The notes under the pieces were generated by a model that saw only the letters and a program-made list of their open reading frames with translations, had not been told where the DNA came from and did no database searches. This document shows positions 1 to 7,701 of a stretch of DNA of 13,113 bases, piece by piece. This DNA comes from CAZYMF01 sp964648215 (GTDB lineage: Bacteria; Desulfobacterota; Binatia; HRBIN30; JACQVA1): assembly GCA_964648215.1 (NCBI GenBank), contig CAZYMF010000139.1:1-13113 (forward strand), given 5' to 3'. Each line of letters opens with the position of its first letter. Position 1 is the stretch's first letter. A program made the translations under genes and the position numbers.

Positions 1-864
1 GCCGGCGGGCCGCTCCACGAAGCGCGAATGGATGTACACCAGGGTCGCCGTCGCCGTGACCAGAATCGTCATCGGGACCATGGGCGAGACGATCGTCAGC
101 GTGCCTCCGGTCGCCCCGATGTAGCCGACCGACGCCGCCAGGCAGACCCCGAGGGTGATCAGGAAGGCCGCCAGGGTGCGCAGCGAGCGGTACAGCAACA
201 GGTTGAAGACGACGACGAACCCGCCGAAGAGCACGAAATACACCCAGGCCGAGCGCAGGGTGTCGTCGAGGTAGACGTTGACGTACGGTTGCCCCAGCTT
301 GTGCAGGGTCTGCCCCGGTGTCCGGCTCGGTGTGGACTGGTCGATCGCCCGGTCGATGGCGGCGAGCGTGTGCTCGCGCTCCTCGCTCCCCGTCACATCC
401 AGCACCAGCCCGATCGCCAGGAAGCGGTCGCCCACCAGCCCCTGCTTGCGAAAGAGGTCGGTACCCGTCACGAACTGCCGGAACTCGTCGGTCTGCGCCG
501 CCGTGGGATCGAAGCCGGCCTTGGCACGGCGGAACACCGAGAGGGCGGAGTTGGCGGTGACGTGCGGGACCGTACGGAGCGCGCGCTCGATGCGATCGAC
601 CCGCGCGATCACCGCCGGCGACAACGGGTCGTCGGCTTCCACCAGGAGGAGCGCAAACTCACCGGCGCCGAATACCTTCTCGAACTCGCGGGTGGCGACG
701 TAGTCCGGGTCGCTGGCGATGATGAGCCGATCGAGGGAATTGTCCTGGCGGACCTGCGCGGCGAAGTACGCGCTCGGGAGCAGCGCCAGCGCGTAGAAGG
801 CGAGGACGTACCACCGCCGCGCGATGATGAACGAGAAGATCCGCGACAACCGTCCCATCTTCAT
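1..864 (-). CDS. MMPL/RND-superfamily exporter, N-terminal part (runs off window)
   Basis: Reading the minus strand from ATG at 864 gives 288 uninterrupted codons that continue beyond base 1. There is a short cytosolic N-terminus, then TM1 at about residues 12-34. A large extracytoplasmic loop follows (about 36-205), starting with an N-S-L-D-R-L segment typical of MMPL proteins. Three closely spaced hydrophobic segments come next, at about 206-225, 229-250 and 257-278. This is the first half of the RND/MMPL fold, which exports lipids or other hydrophobic compounds across the inner membrane using the proton gradient. A second ATG lies two codons downstream, at 858. No strong Shine-Dalgarno is seen, which suits translational coupling. 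The gene follows the radical SAM gene on the same strand after an 84-bp gap, so the two are probably co-transcribed. HpnN-type hopanoid transporters belong to this superfamily, but nothing here proves hopanoid transport. The conserved TM4 charged residues and the second half lie outside the window. Confidence 0.86.
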   Translation of the reverse strand, partial: MKMGRLSRIFSFIIARRWYVLAFYALALLPSAYFAAQVRQDNSLDRLIIASDPDYVATREFEKVFGAGEFALLLVEADDPLSPAVIARVDRIERALRTVPHVTANSALSVFRRAKAGFDPTAAQTDEFRQFVTGTDLFRKQGLVGDRFLAIGLVLDVTGSEEREHTLAAIDRAIDQSTPSRTPGQTLHKLGQPYVNVYLDDTLRSAWVYFVLFGGFVVVFNLLLYRSLRTLAAFLITLGVCLAASVGYIGATGGTLTIVSPMVPMTILVTATATLVYIHSRFVERPAG

Positions 865-948
865 GCGCTCGTTCAGCGGCTCTCGCCGGGAGTGCCAGGC
901 TGGCTCGTTCGAGCTGACCCCGTCCGCTTCTCGTCGTCCGCTTCGCGA

Positions 949-2411
949 TCACCGCGCCGCGGCGCCCTCGGCGCGCGATTCTTCGACGAGCCGCTCGATC
1001 TCGCCGTCGGAGACCTGCGTCAGATGTGCGGCCGCGTCCTTTACGAGCGGGTGCTCGACCGCGCGCGAGAGCACTTCGTTCTTCGTCGGGCCCTGCTTGC
1101 TTCCGAGGAATGGCTTGACGATCAGGTACAGGACGTCGCGCGCGGGCATGTAGCGCAGGAAGCGGCGGAGCAGCCGCAGCGTCTGGAGCGGATAGTGCGT
1201 CAGCTTGTAGCGGAACAGCCGNNNNNNNNNNNNNNNNNNNNNNNNNNNNNNNNNNNNNNNNNNNNNNNNNNNNNNNNNNNNNNNNNNNNNNNNNNNNNNN
1301 NNNNNNNNNNNNNNNNNNNNNCGGTTTCGTCGGGCGTGCCGACGACGAAGAACCCGTGCACGATCTCGATGCCCGCCTGCTTGGCGTTGGTCACCGCCGT
1401 CTCGACCTCGGCCAGCGTCTGGTCCTTCTTCAACCGATCGAGCACGCGCTGGCTGCCGCTCTCGATGCCGAACATGAGCGTGCGGCAGTGGGCTTTGGCC
1501 ATGCTCGGGAAGAGGTGCTGGGCGGTGGAATCGACGCGGCCCTCGCATCCCCACTGGATCGTGACGCCGGCATCGTTGATGCCCTTGCAGATCGCCTCGA
1601 TGCGCTTCGGTTGCAGGAGAAAGTGGTCGTCCACGAAGTAGACCGCCCCGTAGCCCAGCCGCTGGAGCTCGGCGAACTCGTCGACGACGTGCTGCGGGCT
1701 GCGCGAGCGCCACTTGCCTTCGTTGAAGATCGGGATGTCGCAGAACACGCACGGCCAGGGGCAGCCGCGCGAGGTCTGCATCGTGGTGAAGCGCTCCATT
1801 GAAAGGACCGCGGGCACGTCGAGCGGCATCGACTCGATGAAGTCGAGCGGCAGGCTCTCGCGGTCGGGGAACGGCCACTGGTCGAGGTCCCGGTCCAGTG
1901 CCCGGTTGGGGTTGTGGACCAACTTGCCGTCCTTGGCCCAGGTCACCCCGGCCACGCTCTCCGGAGCGTCCAGCCGGTCGATCAGGTCGAGGAGGAGCTG
2001 CTCGCCGTCGCCGCGGCAGACGAAGTCGACCTCGGGGCACTGCTGCTTGACCAGTTGCGCGTTCAAGGTGGCGAATACCCCGCCGAACGCCAGCGGCACC
2101 GCGGCGTCGGCGGCGCGGATCTGGCGCGCGAGGAGCTTCGCGTAGGGATAGCTCGTCGTGCTCAGAAAGCTGAGTCCGACGAGAGCCGGGCGTTGTCGCC
2201 GGATCTCGCCGATGATGACGTCGTCGGGGGTCTCGGGGTTGGCCTGATCGAACATGACGCACTCGTGGCCGGCGCGTTTGAGCACGGCGGAGAGCGACAT
2301 GATGCCGATGGGCGGGAATCCCATGACGCGAATGTGTCCGTTCGCGGCGCGGGTGGCCGCGGGCAGCGCGTAGAACTGCGGGTCGCGGATGTGAATCAAG
2401 AATACGCGCAT
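949..2411 (-). CDS. B12-binding-domain radical SAM protein (interrupted by assembly gap)
   Basis: ATG at 2411 is preceded by AGGAG six bases upstream. Residues 1-145 form a cobalamin-binding-like Rossmann domain (R-V-F-L-I-H start; G-F-P-P-I-G near residue 31; L-A-F-G-G-V near 107; R-G-D-G-E at 133). The radical SAM core starts near 210 and carries the CxxxCxxC cluster motif at Cys217, Cys221 and Cys224 (R-G-C-P-W-P-C-V-F-C), followed by G-I-E-S-G-S near 315. The left part breaks after residue 363 at a run of 100 N. Beyond the gap, a different minus-strand frame supplies about 90 more residues (R-L-F-R-Y-K-L-T-H to G-A-A-A-R-stop), a basic helical tail typical of B12-radical SAM proteins. Total length of about 480-490 residues fits the family. 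Such enzymes methylate or rearrange unactivated carbons, for example HpnP and HpnJ in hopanoid synthesis and BchE; the substrate here is unknown. The classical D-x-H-x-x-G B12 motif is not evident, as is common in this class. The MMPL exporter gene lies directly downstream. Confidence 0.9.
1222..1321. other. Assembly gap of 100 N inside the radical SAM gene
   Basis: Exactly 100 N, the conventional placeholder for a gap of unknown size. The radical SAM reading frame differs by one position on the two sides. If the gene is intact, the true gap length must therefore leave remainder 2 on division by 3, whereas 100 leaves remainder 1. The apparent frameshift is most simply an artefact of the placeholder. 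Confidence 0.97.
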
Positions 2412-2572
2412 GGAGGGCTCCTCTCCGCCCCGGCGAGTGACAGCGAGGCTGCCGCCACGCGCGAGCCGCCACGACGAAGCCAGCCGCTCGAACCGCCCAC
2501 CAGCGGCGCGAGTCTGGACGAGGTTGGGCGTTCGGCGAGGTGGTGTGTCGTCGTCGACATAGGGTCAGAGAC

Positions 2573-2601
2573 TTTATACAAAGGCCCCGGCAATGCCGTA
2601 A
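2573..2601 (-). promoter_or_regulatory. Candidate sigma70-type promoter of the radical SAM/MMPL operon
   Basis: On the minus strand, TTACGG (2601-2596) and TATAAA (2578-2573) are separated by exactly 17 bp, matching the sigma70 -35/-10 pattern (4/6 and 5/6). It points toward the radical SAM start at 2411, giving a leader of roughly 155 nt. The site stands out as an AT-rich patch in GC-rich DNA. It is a motif match only, without transcript evidence. Confidence 0.45.
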
Positions 2602-2604
2602 GCT

Positions 2605-2630
2605 CGTAGTACTACGCGCGTAGTACTACG
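2605..2630. promoter_or_regulatory. Perfect 26-bp palindrome, candidate activator site
   Basis: The site is two copies of CGTAGTACTACG (2605-2616 and 2619-2630) separated by CG. Each 12-mer is itself a palindrome and the whole 26 bp is a perfect palindrome. It ends 3 bp upstream of the candidate -35 box of the radical SAM operon, the usual position of an activator such as a NarL/LuxR-type response regulator. A closely related site at 4945-4962 has the same 3-bp spacing to another candidate -35 box. The protein that binds is unknown. Confidence 0.55.
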
Positions 2631-2659
2631 TGCAGCGCGGGCGCTACTCGGGGCGCTCT

Positions 2660-2793
2660 AGCAGCCCGTCGAAGACCCCACCCCGTGCTGCGACACGCTC
2701 AGCATGAGCGGAGCCCCGACCTAATTTCAAAGGACTTTTCCCGCTCACCCTGAGCTTGTCGAGGGGTGTCTGCGCGTTTTCCAACGGGTTGCT
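2660..2793. repeat. MITE/REP-like intergenic repeat, copy 1
   Basis: The ends form an imperfect inverted repeat: AGCAGCCCGTCGAAGA at the left, and TTTCCAACGGGTTGCT at the right, whose reverse complement agrees at 12 of 16 positions. Inside are a small hairpin at 2696-2710 (CGCTCA, loop GCA, TGAGCG) and a second at 2743-2755 (GCTCA, loop CCC, TGAGC). The first 78 bp (2663-2740) match 13035-13113 with a few substitutions and one indel, so this is a dispersed element. It lies between transcription units and encodes nothing obvious. A role in transcription termination is possible but not shown. Confidence 0.7.
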
Positions 2794-2820
2794 GGCCCTC
2801 ACCCGGAGCGAGGGATGAAG

Positions 2821-3198
2821 TCACTGCTGCGTCCGCAAGGCCGTTCGCCCCGAGGATCCCGCCTTCTCAGGGCGCGGTGACAGGAATGCCGGTCGCCGCT
2901 CAGGTGCAACGCGCAGGCGCTCGCGCACGGCGTTGGCGTCGAGATCGAGTACTCCGCAGATGCCTTGGAAGGAGTAGGGCCAGTCGGCCTCGTCGGCGAG
3001 GAACCAGCGCTTCGCCTCGTCGCAGAGGCGGTCACCGTGGTTGCCTGCCAGGCACTCGAGCGCGTCCTGAAAGACGGCGATCATGAGCCGCTGCTCGGGC
3101 GCTTGCGGGCGCCGCGGCTCGAAGTGTTGCGACGGCAGCACGATATCGATTTGCATCAGACTCATGGGTACTCCAACCAGCCGAAGACTCGGTTCCAT
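2821..3198 (-). CDS. Small conserved protein of unknown function (125 aa)
   Basis: ATG at 3198 has a strong Shine-Dalgarno, GGAGGG, seven bases upstream. An in-frame ATG at 3165 (preceded by GGAG) would give a protein 11 residues shorter. The core at about residues 37-97 reads A-V-F-Q-D-A-L-E-C-L, then L-C-D-E-A-K-R-W-F, then D-W-P-Y-S-F-Q-G-I-C-G-V-L-D-L-D and V-R-E-R-L-R. I recognise this pattern from a common family of short hypothetical proteins in delta-proteobacteria and related soil lineages (versions like E-D-A-I-R-C, W-P-F-S-F-E-N-I-C, L-G-L). The C-terminal segment resembles a small helix-turn-helix-like unit, but I would not assign DNA binding. The tail (about 98-125) is Pro/Arg/Ser-rich and probably disordered. 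No signal peptide or membrane segment is seen. It lies 65 bp downstream of the REC-PAS kinase on the same strand, so co-expression is likely. Confidence 0.75.
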   Translation of the reverse strand: MEPSLRLVGVPMSLMQIDIVLPSQHFEPRRPQAPEQRLMIAVFQDALECLAGNHGDRLCDEAKRWFLADEADWPYSFQGICGVLDLDANAVRERLRVAPERRPAFLSPRPEKAGSSGRTALRTQQ

Positions 3199-3263
3199 CG
3201 TCGTGCCCTCCGTGTCGGCGGAGCGACGGCAGGGCCGTACGTCGCGCGCTCTATCTCGTGGCT

Positions 3264-4898
3264 CTAAGCAGGTGGCTGCCCGGGTTCGGGGACGGGTCCG
3301 GCGGGGCCGAGGGTGAAGTAGATCGTGGCGCCGCGCTCGACGGCGGCCTCGGCCCAGACTCGGCCCCCGTGGCGACGCACGATACGCTGCACTGTCGCCA
3401 GACCGATGCCGCTCCCGGGGAACTCCGCCTCGCCATGCAACCGCTGGAAGGCGCCGAAGAGCTTCTCCGAACGCGTCATGTCGAAGCCCGCGCCGTCGTC
3501 GCGCACGAAGTACACCACGCCCCCTTCGCTCTCGAACGTGCCGAACTCGATCCGCGCGCTGGAATGCTTGCTGGTGTACTTCCAGGAGTTGGTCAGGAGA
3601 TTGTCCAAGGCGACACGCAGCAGACTTGGATCGCCCTCGGCGACCACCGCGGGCGCGATCACCCACTCCACCCGGCGTGTGGGATCGCTCTCGCGCAGAT
3701 CGGCGACAATCGCCTCGACCAGCGCGCTGACGTTGACCTTCTGCGGCGCCATCTCCACCAGCGCCACGCGGGATAACCTCAGCAGGTCGGTGATGAGATT
3801 GTCCATGCGCCGCGTGGCCGCCTGGATCCGCTCGACGTAGTGGCGGCCCTGGCCGTCGAGCTGAGCAGCATGATCCTCCAGCAGCAGCTTGCCGAACTGC
3901 TCCACGTGTCGCAGCGGCGCGCGCAGGTCGTGGGAGACGGAATAGCTGAAGGCTTCGAGCTCTTCGTTGATCATCCCAACCTGCGCCGTTCTCGCGGATA
4001 CCCGCCGTTCGAGATCCACGTTGAGCGCGGCGATCACGCGTTCCGTCCGCTTGCGCTCGGTGATGTCCCGGACGTTGCATTGGATGACTCGCGTGCCGTT
4101 GGCCTGGTAGGCGTTGCTGACGAACTCCACGTCCCTGCGCTGCCCATCGCTGGACTCGAGGGGAAGATGATCGTAGCGGACGTAGCTCTTCGTTTGCAGA
4201 TCGCGAAACATGTCCCGACTCGCGGCAATGTCGCGGAAGGGCCCCAGCTCCCAGAGCTGCTTCCCCAGCATCTGGTCGCGAGTGTAACCGAGCAGCTCCA
4301 CCAGGTAGGGGTTGACGTCGATGATGCGGCCCGCCGCGGTCTCCAGAATGAAGATGCCGTCCCTGGCCGTTTCGAACAGCCGCCGGTAGCGCGCTTCGGA
4401 CGCTTTGAGCGCCGCTTCGGCCTGCCGCCTGGCCCGTCGGACCTTGGTTTCGCGCAGCTCGCGCTCGACCGCCGGCCCCAGCCGCGTCAGCTTGTGCTTG
4501 CTGACGACGTCGTGGGCTCCCGCTTTCATGGCGGTTACGGTCACCCCTTCGGCCGCCTGGCCGGAAACGATGATTACGGGCACGTCGCTATCGTGCTTGC
4601 GCAGCACATTCAGGGCGGCCGGTGCGCCGAACGCCGGCATCACCCAGTCGCACGTGATCACGTCCCATTGCCGCCGCAACGCCATCTCCAGATCGGGCGC
4701 GGTCTGCACCCGGTGCCAGGTGACGTCGTACCCCGTGCGTTCCAGCTCTTGCACGATCAAGAGCGCATCGGCGGGATCGTCTTCGATGAGGAGAACGCGC
4801 AGGGGTGTGGGTTCGACGTCGCGGCCTTGTCTGCGCGCCTCCTCTGCGGCGGAGGTGCGAGAGACGGTCAGGACGCCGACTCGCGGAAGTCGTTCCAC
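3264..4898 (-). CDS. Soluble REC-PAS-HisKA-HATPase sensor histidine kinase
   Basis: The open frame extends upstream to a TTG at 5042, but the first 48 codons do not look like a conserved domain and overlap the divergent gene's start. GTG at 4898 is the only remaining in-frame start before the receiver domain and gives 544 residues; its Shine-Dalgarno is weak. Domains in order: receiver at about 33-150 (L-L-I-E-D-D; phospho-acceptor Asp84 in T-C-D-W-V-M-P); PAS at about 165-280 ending in C-N-V-R-D-I-T-E-R-K; HisKA with S-H-D-L-R-A-P around His323; HATPase with D-N-L-L-T-N-S-W-K-Y near 432, D-D-G-A-G-F near 467 and G-S-G-I-G-L-A near 495. All catalytic motifs are present. There is no signal peptide or membrane segment, so it should act in the cytoplasm, gated by phosphorylation of its own receiver and by a PAS ligand. 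No DNA-binding response regulator is adjacent. It is divergent from the globin kinase across a 122-bp spacer. Confidence 0.88.
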   Translation of the reverse strand: MERLPRVGVLTVSRTSAAEEARRQGRDVEPTPLRVLLIEDDPADALLIVQELERTGYDVTWHRVQTAPDLEMALRRQWDVITCDWVMPAFGAPAALNVLRKHDSDVPVIIVSGQAAEGVTVTAMKAGAHDVVSKHKLTRLGPAVERELRETKVRRARRQAEAALKASEARYRRLFETARDGIFILETAAGRIIDVNPYLVELLGYTRDQMLGKQLWELGPFRDIAASRDMFRDLQTKSYVRYDHLPLESSDGQRRDVEFVSNAYQANGTRVIQCNVRDITERKRTERVIAALNVDLERRVSARTAQVGMINEELEAFSYSVSHDLRAPLRHVEQFGKLLLEDHAAQLDGQGRHYVERIQAATRRMDNLITDLLRLSRVALVEMAPQKVNVSALVEAIVADLRESDPTRRVEWVIAPAVVAEGDPSLLRVALDNLLTNSWKYTSKHSSARIEFGTFESEGGVVYFVRDDGAGFDMTRSEKLFGAFQRLHGEAEFPGSGIGLATVQRIVRRHGGRVWAEAAVERGATIYFTLGPAGPVPEPGQPPA

Positions 4899-4944
4899 GT
4901 CACTTTTGTACGATACGCGGCCGTCGACCGGTAGACCGAGGAAA

Positions 4945-4962
4945 TACGCGCGTAGAACTACG
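4945..4962. promoter_or_regulatory. Second copy of the palindromic site, in the divergent spacer
   Basis: TACGCGCGTAGAACTACG matches 17 of 18 bases of the right-hand part (2613-2630) of the palindrome at 2605-2630. Over the full 26 positions (4937-4962) about 21 match. It lies 3 bp upstream of a candidate -35 box for the globin kinase and about 46 bp upstream of the GTG start of the REC-PAS kinase, so it could serve either gene. If the REC-PAS kinase used the upstream TTG, the site would be coding sequence. Confidence 0.5.
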
Positions 4963-4965
4963 GGG

Positions 4966-4993
4966 TTCTCAACGAAGTCGATCGTGGTATCGT
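4966..4993 (+). promoter_or_regulatory. Candidate promoter of the globin sensor kinase
   Basis: TTCTCA (4966-4971) and TATCGT (4988-4993) are spaced by 16 bp, each 4/6 to the sigma70 consensus. The ATG lies 27 bp beyond the -10. The boxes are weak, as expected if an activator bound at 4945-4962 is needed. It is a motif match only. Confidence 0.35.
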
Positions 4994-5020
4994 TGCCCCT
5001 CAACACGCGAAGCGGAACCG

Positions 5021-6292
5021 ATGACGTCCGGGCGACGCACAAAAGTGAGTGCGGCAGAACGAGCGCAGAGTCCTGCGTTGCTTGAGTTCACCCAGATCGA
5101 CGCCGTGCGACTGCGCGAGCTGCAGCCGTTTGCCGAGCGCCACGTCGTCGAGATCGTCGATGCGCTGTACGACCAACTGTTGAGCTCCGACGCGGCGGGT
5201 GCCATTCCCCGCGATGAAGAGACGGTCCGGTGGCTCAAGCAAAGGCACCGCGAATACTTCCTGTCGTTGACGAGCGGAGAGTACGGGCAGACCTCCTGCC
5301 ACGGGCGCTGGCGGGCCGGTGCCGTCGAGCGGCGGAGCAACCTGCCGCCGCCGTGGGACGTCGGCAGCTACGGCCTGTACATCCGACTCCTGCTGCCACG
5401 CCTGATCGCCGAATTCGGCAGTGAGCCGGAGCGGCTCGATGCCTACCTGGCGTCGTTGCTCAAGGTGATGTGTCTGGACATGGGATCGGCGACCGATGCA
5501 GGCATCTCCGGCGTATACGTCAACCGGACTCCCGGAGAGCAGCGTCGAGAAACGGTGGAGCAGGCGACCACCGCCCTGGCGGTGCCGGATGCCCGGGCGA
5601 GCGCCAGACAGCCCTTGGTGGCCATGCTGGTTCACGACATCCGCAACCCGCTCGCGGGCATTCACATGACCGCGCAGTTGATGCTGCGCCACCACGAGGA
5701 GCTTTCGGAGGCGCAGATGTCTCGCGTGCGGCGCATCGAGCGATCCGCGAGCGACGTCTTGCGGATGGTGGGCAACGCTCTCGAAATCAACACGCTCGAA
5801 GCCGGCATGTTGGCCGCCGAGCCGGAAGACTTTCCGGTTGGGGATATCATGCGGCAGAGTGTCGAGGACGCGCGCCCGCACATCGACGACGCGGAGGTGT
5901 CCGTGCTGATCGACCCGCCGCCGGCGCCGGTGCACGTGTGGGCCGACCGGATGCTGACGCGGCGCATCCTGCAGAACCTGCTCTACAACGCGATTCGCCA
6001 CAGCCACGCCAGCGAGATCCGGCTCACGGCGGTGTCGCAGGAAGACACCGTGCTCGTGGGCGTCGCCGATCGCGGCGCCGGAGTTCCGGCCGAGTACCAC
6101 CAGCTCATCTTCGAGCGCTTTCGCCACTTCGACCGGGATGCCTCGGCCCATGCCGACAGCGGACTCGGGCTGTCGTTCTGCAAGCTGGCCGTGGAGCGGA
6201 TGGGTGGGGTCCTCTGGGTGGACAGCAGCGAGGGCCAGGGGGCGACCTTCTATTTCACCCTGCCGAGATCAGCGATGGAGCGTGTCGAATGA
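5021..6292 (+). CDS. Globin-type (protoglobin-like) sensor histidine kinase with altered haem pocket
   Basis: ATG at 5021 gives 423 residues; GTG at 5045 is an alternative. Codons upstream in this frame (from 4805) look non-coding. Residues 20-165 match the globin-coupled sensor/protoglobin fold: all-helical, with W-R-A-G-A-V-E-R-R-S-N-L-P-P-P-W-D-V-G-S-Y at 97-117 aligning to the family motif R-I-G-x-V-H-x-R-I-G-L-x-x-x-W-Y-x-G-A-Y. In that alignment Glu103 occupies the place of the proximal haem histidine, so haem may be absent or bound differently; His94 is the nearest histidine. The kinase part follows: HisKA with L-V-H-D-I-R-N-P (His205), N-box R-I-L-Q-N-L-L-Y-N-A (about 315-324), D-R-G-A-G at 350-354 and S-G-L-G-L-S at 380-385. 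All kinase motifs look intact. No membrane segment is seen. Normal members sense O2, NO or CO; the signal here is uncertain. The gene ends 7 bp from the stop of the convergent kinase. Confidence 0.85.
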   Translation: MTSGRRTKVSAAERAQSPALLEFTQIDAVRLRELQPFAERHVVEIVDALYDQLLSSDAAGAIPRDEETVRWLKQRHREYFLSLTSGEYGQTSCHGRWRAGAVERRSNLPPPWDVGSYGLYIRLLLPRLIAEFGSEPERLDAYLASLLKVMCLDMGSATDAGISGVYVNRTPGEQRRETVEQATTALAVPDARASARQPLVAMLVHDIRNPLAGIHMTAQLMLRHHEELSEAQMSRVRRIERSASDVLRMVGNALEINTLEAGMLAAEPEDFPVGDIMRQSVEDARPHIDDAEVSVLIDPPPAPVHVWADRMLTRRILQNLLYNAIRHSHASEIRLTAVSQEDTVLVGVADRGAGVPAEYHQLIFERFRHFDRDASAHADSGLGLSFCKLAVERMGGVLWVDSSEGQGATFYFTLPRSAMERVE

Positions 6293-6299
6293 CGCCAGC

Positions 6300-7316
<1,017 letters not shown>

Positions 7317-7701
7317 GCCACGGGCCTCGCCGGCGGCGCTGCGCCGAAGCCGTTCCTCTCGGGTATCTTGCCGCCGTCGAGCATGCGTTTTCGCGTCCGG
7401 GCGACACCAATGGCCGGCGGCGCCCAGCCAATTAGCATTGCACCGGCCATGCCGATTGAATCGGCGGGTAGGGCGCGCCCGACCCCCAGGCCGGCGCAGT
7501 CACTTCTGTGGCGGAAGCCGCGAGAGTGGCCACCCGAATGCCGGCGAATGATGGAATGAGTCCACGAAAGTCCTTCTCCCCCTTGGCGTCTCTGCGTCTT
7601 GGCGCGAGAATTATTGTCAGATCAGGGCTAGCATAGGGAGCGCGCCTTTATCCGGACGATCCGCCGCTCGATCGAAACGCGCCGTACGCGGCGGCGGCGA
7701 T
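7317..7701. other. Gene-free region upstream of the shortened kinase
   Basis: About 385 bp without a convincing gene. It contains a solo copy of the 47-bp repeat (7573-7627). The part at 7317-7560 is where a missing HisKA domain would be expected, but no frame shows one. A 60-codon minus-strand stretch ending near 7318 has a short hydrophobic patch (M-A-G-A-M-L-I-G-W-A) but no recognisable family. Confidence 0.6.
7573..7627 (+). repeat. Dispersed 'cgccaagacgcagagacgcc' repeat, solo copy
   Basis: Bases 7581-7627 are identical over all 47 bp to 9061-9107, and 7573-7608 are the exact reverse complement of 8937-8972 (36 bp). The core CTTGGCGTCTCTGCGTCTTG is, from memory, a widespread interspersed repeat in environmental bacteria of several phyla. 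This copy lies 74 bp beyond the stop of the channel gene. The 9061 copy lies 71 bp beyond the stop of the phosphatase fragment, almost the same placement. Confidence 0.9.

Larger units (their letters stand above)
2412..2820. other. Gene-free region between radical SAM operon and small-protein gene
   Basis: About 400 bp with no convincing gene. It holds the radical SAM Shine-Dalgarno and leader, a probable promoter (2573-2601), a perfect palindrome (2605-2630) and a MITE/REP-like repeat (2660-2793). A 65-codon minus-strand frame at 2396-2593 has low-complexity composition, overlaps the radical SAM start and is treated as spurious. Confidence 0.7.

Noticed and set aside
28..1641. A 537-codon plus-strand open frame
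   Set aside because: It crosses the 100-N gap and has Arg/Asp/Gln-rich composition. It lies opposite the MMPL and radical SAM genes, which have clear motifs on the minus strand.
949..2472. A 507-codon minus-strand frame in place of the radical SAM frame
   Set aside because: Only its part below the N-gap is real (the radical SAM C-terminus). Above the gap it is an Arg/Pro-rich shadow of the true frame starting at 2411.
3199..4080. N-terminal extension of the small-protein frame back to 4080
   Set aside because: It is a shadow of the REC-PAS kinase in another frame. The Shine-Dalgarno GGAGGG and conserved domain mark the start at 3198.
4805..5020. N-terminal extension of the globin kinase, and the matching extension of the REC-PAS kinase up to 5042
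   Set aside because: Both extensions are Arg/Ser-rich without domain similarity, and they overlap each other across the divergent spacer that holds the candidate promoter and operator. Starts at 5021 and 4898 were preferred.
7317..7560. Possible small membrane peptide on the minus strand (M-A-G-A-M-L-I-G-W-A)
   Set aside because: It has no Shine-Dalgarno with a clear start and no family resemblance, and composition does not distinguish it from random GC-rich sequence.
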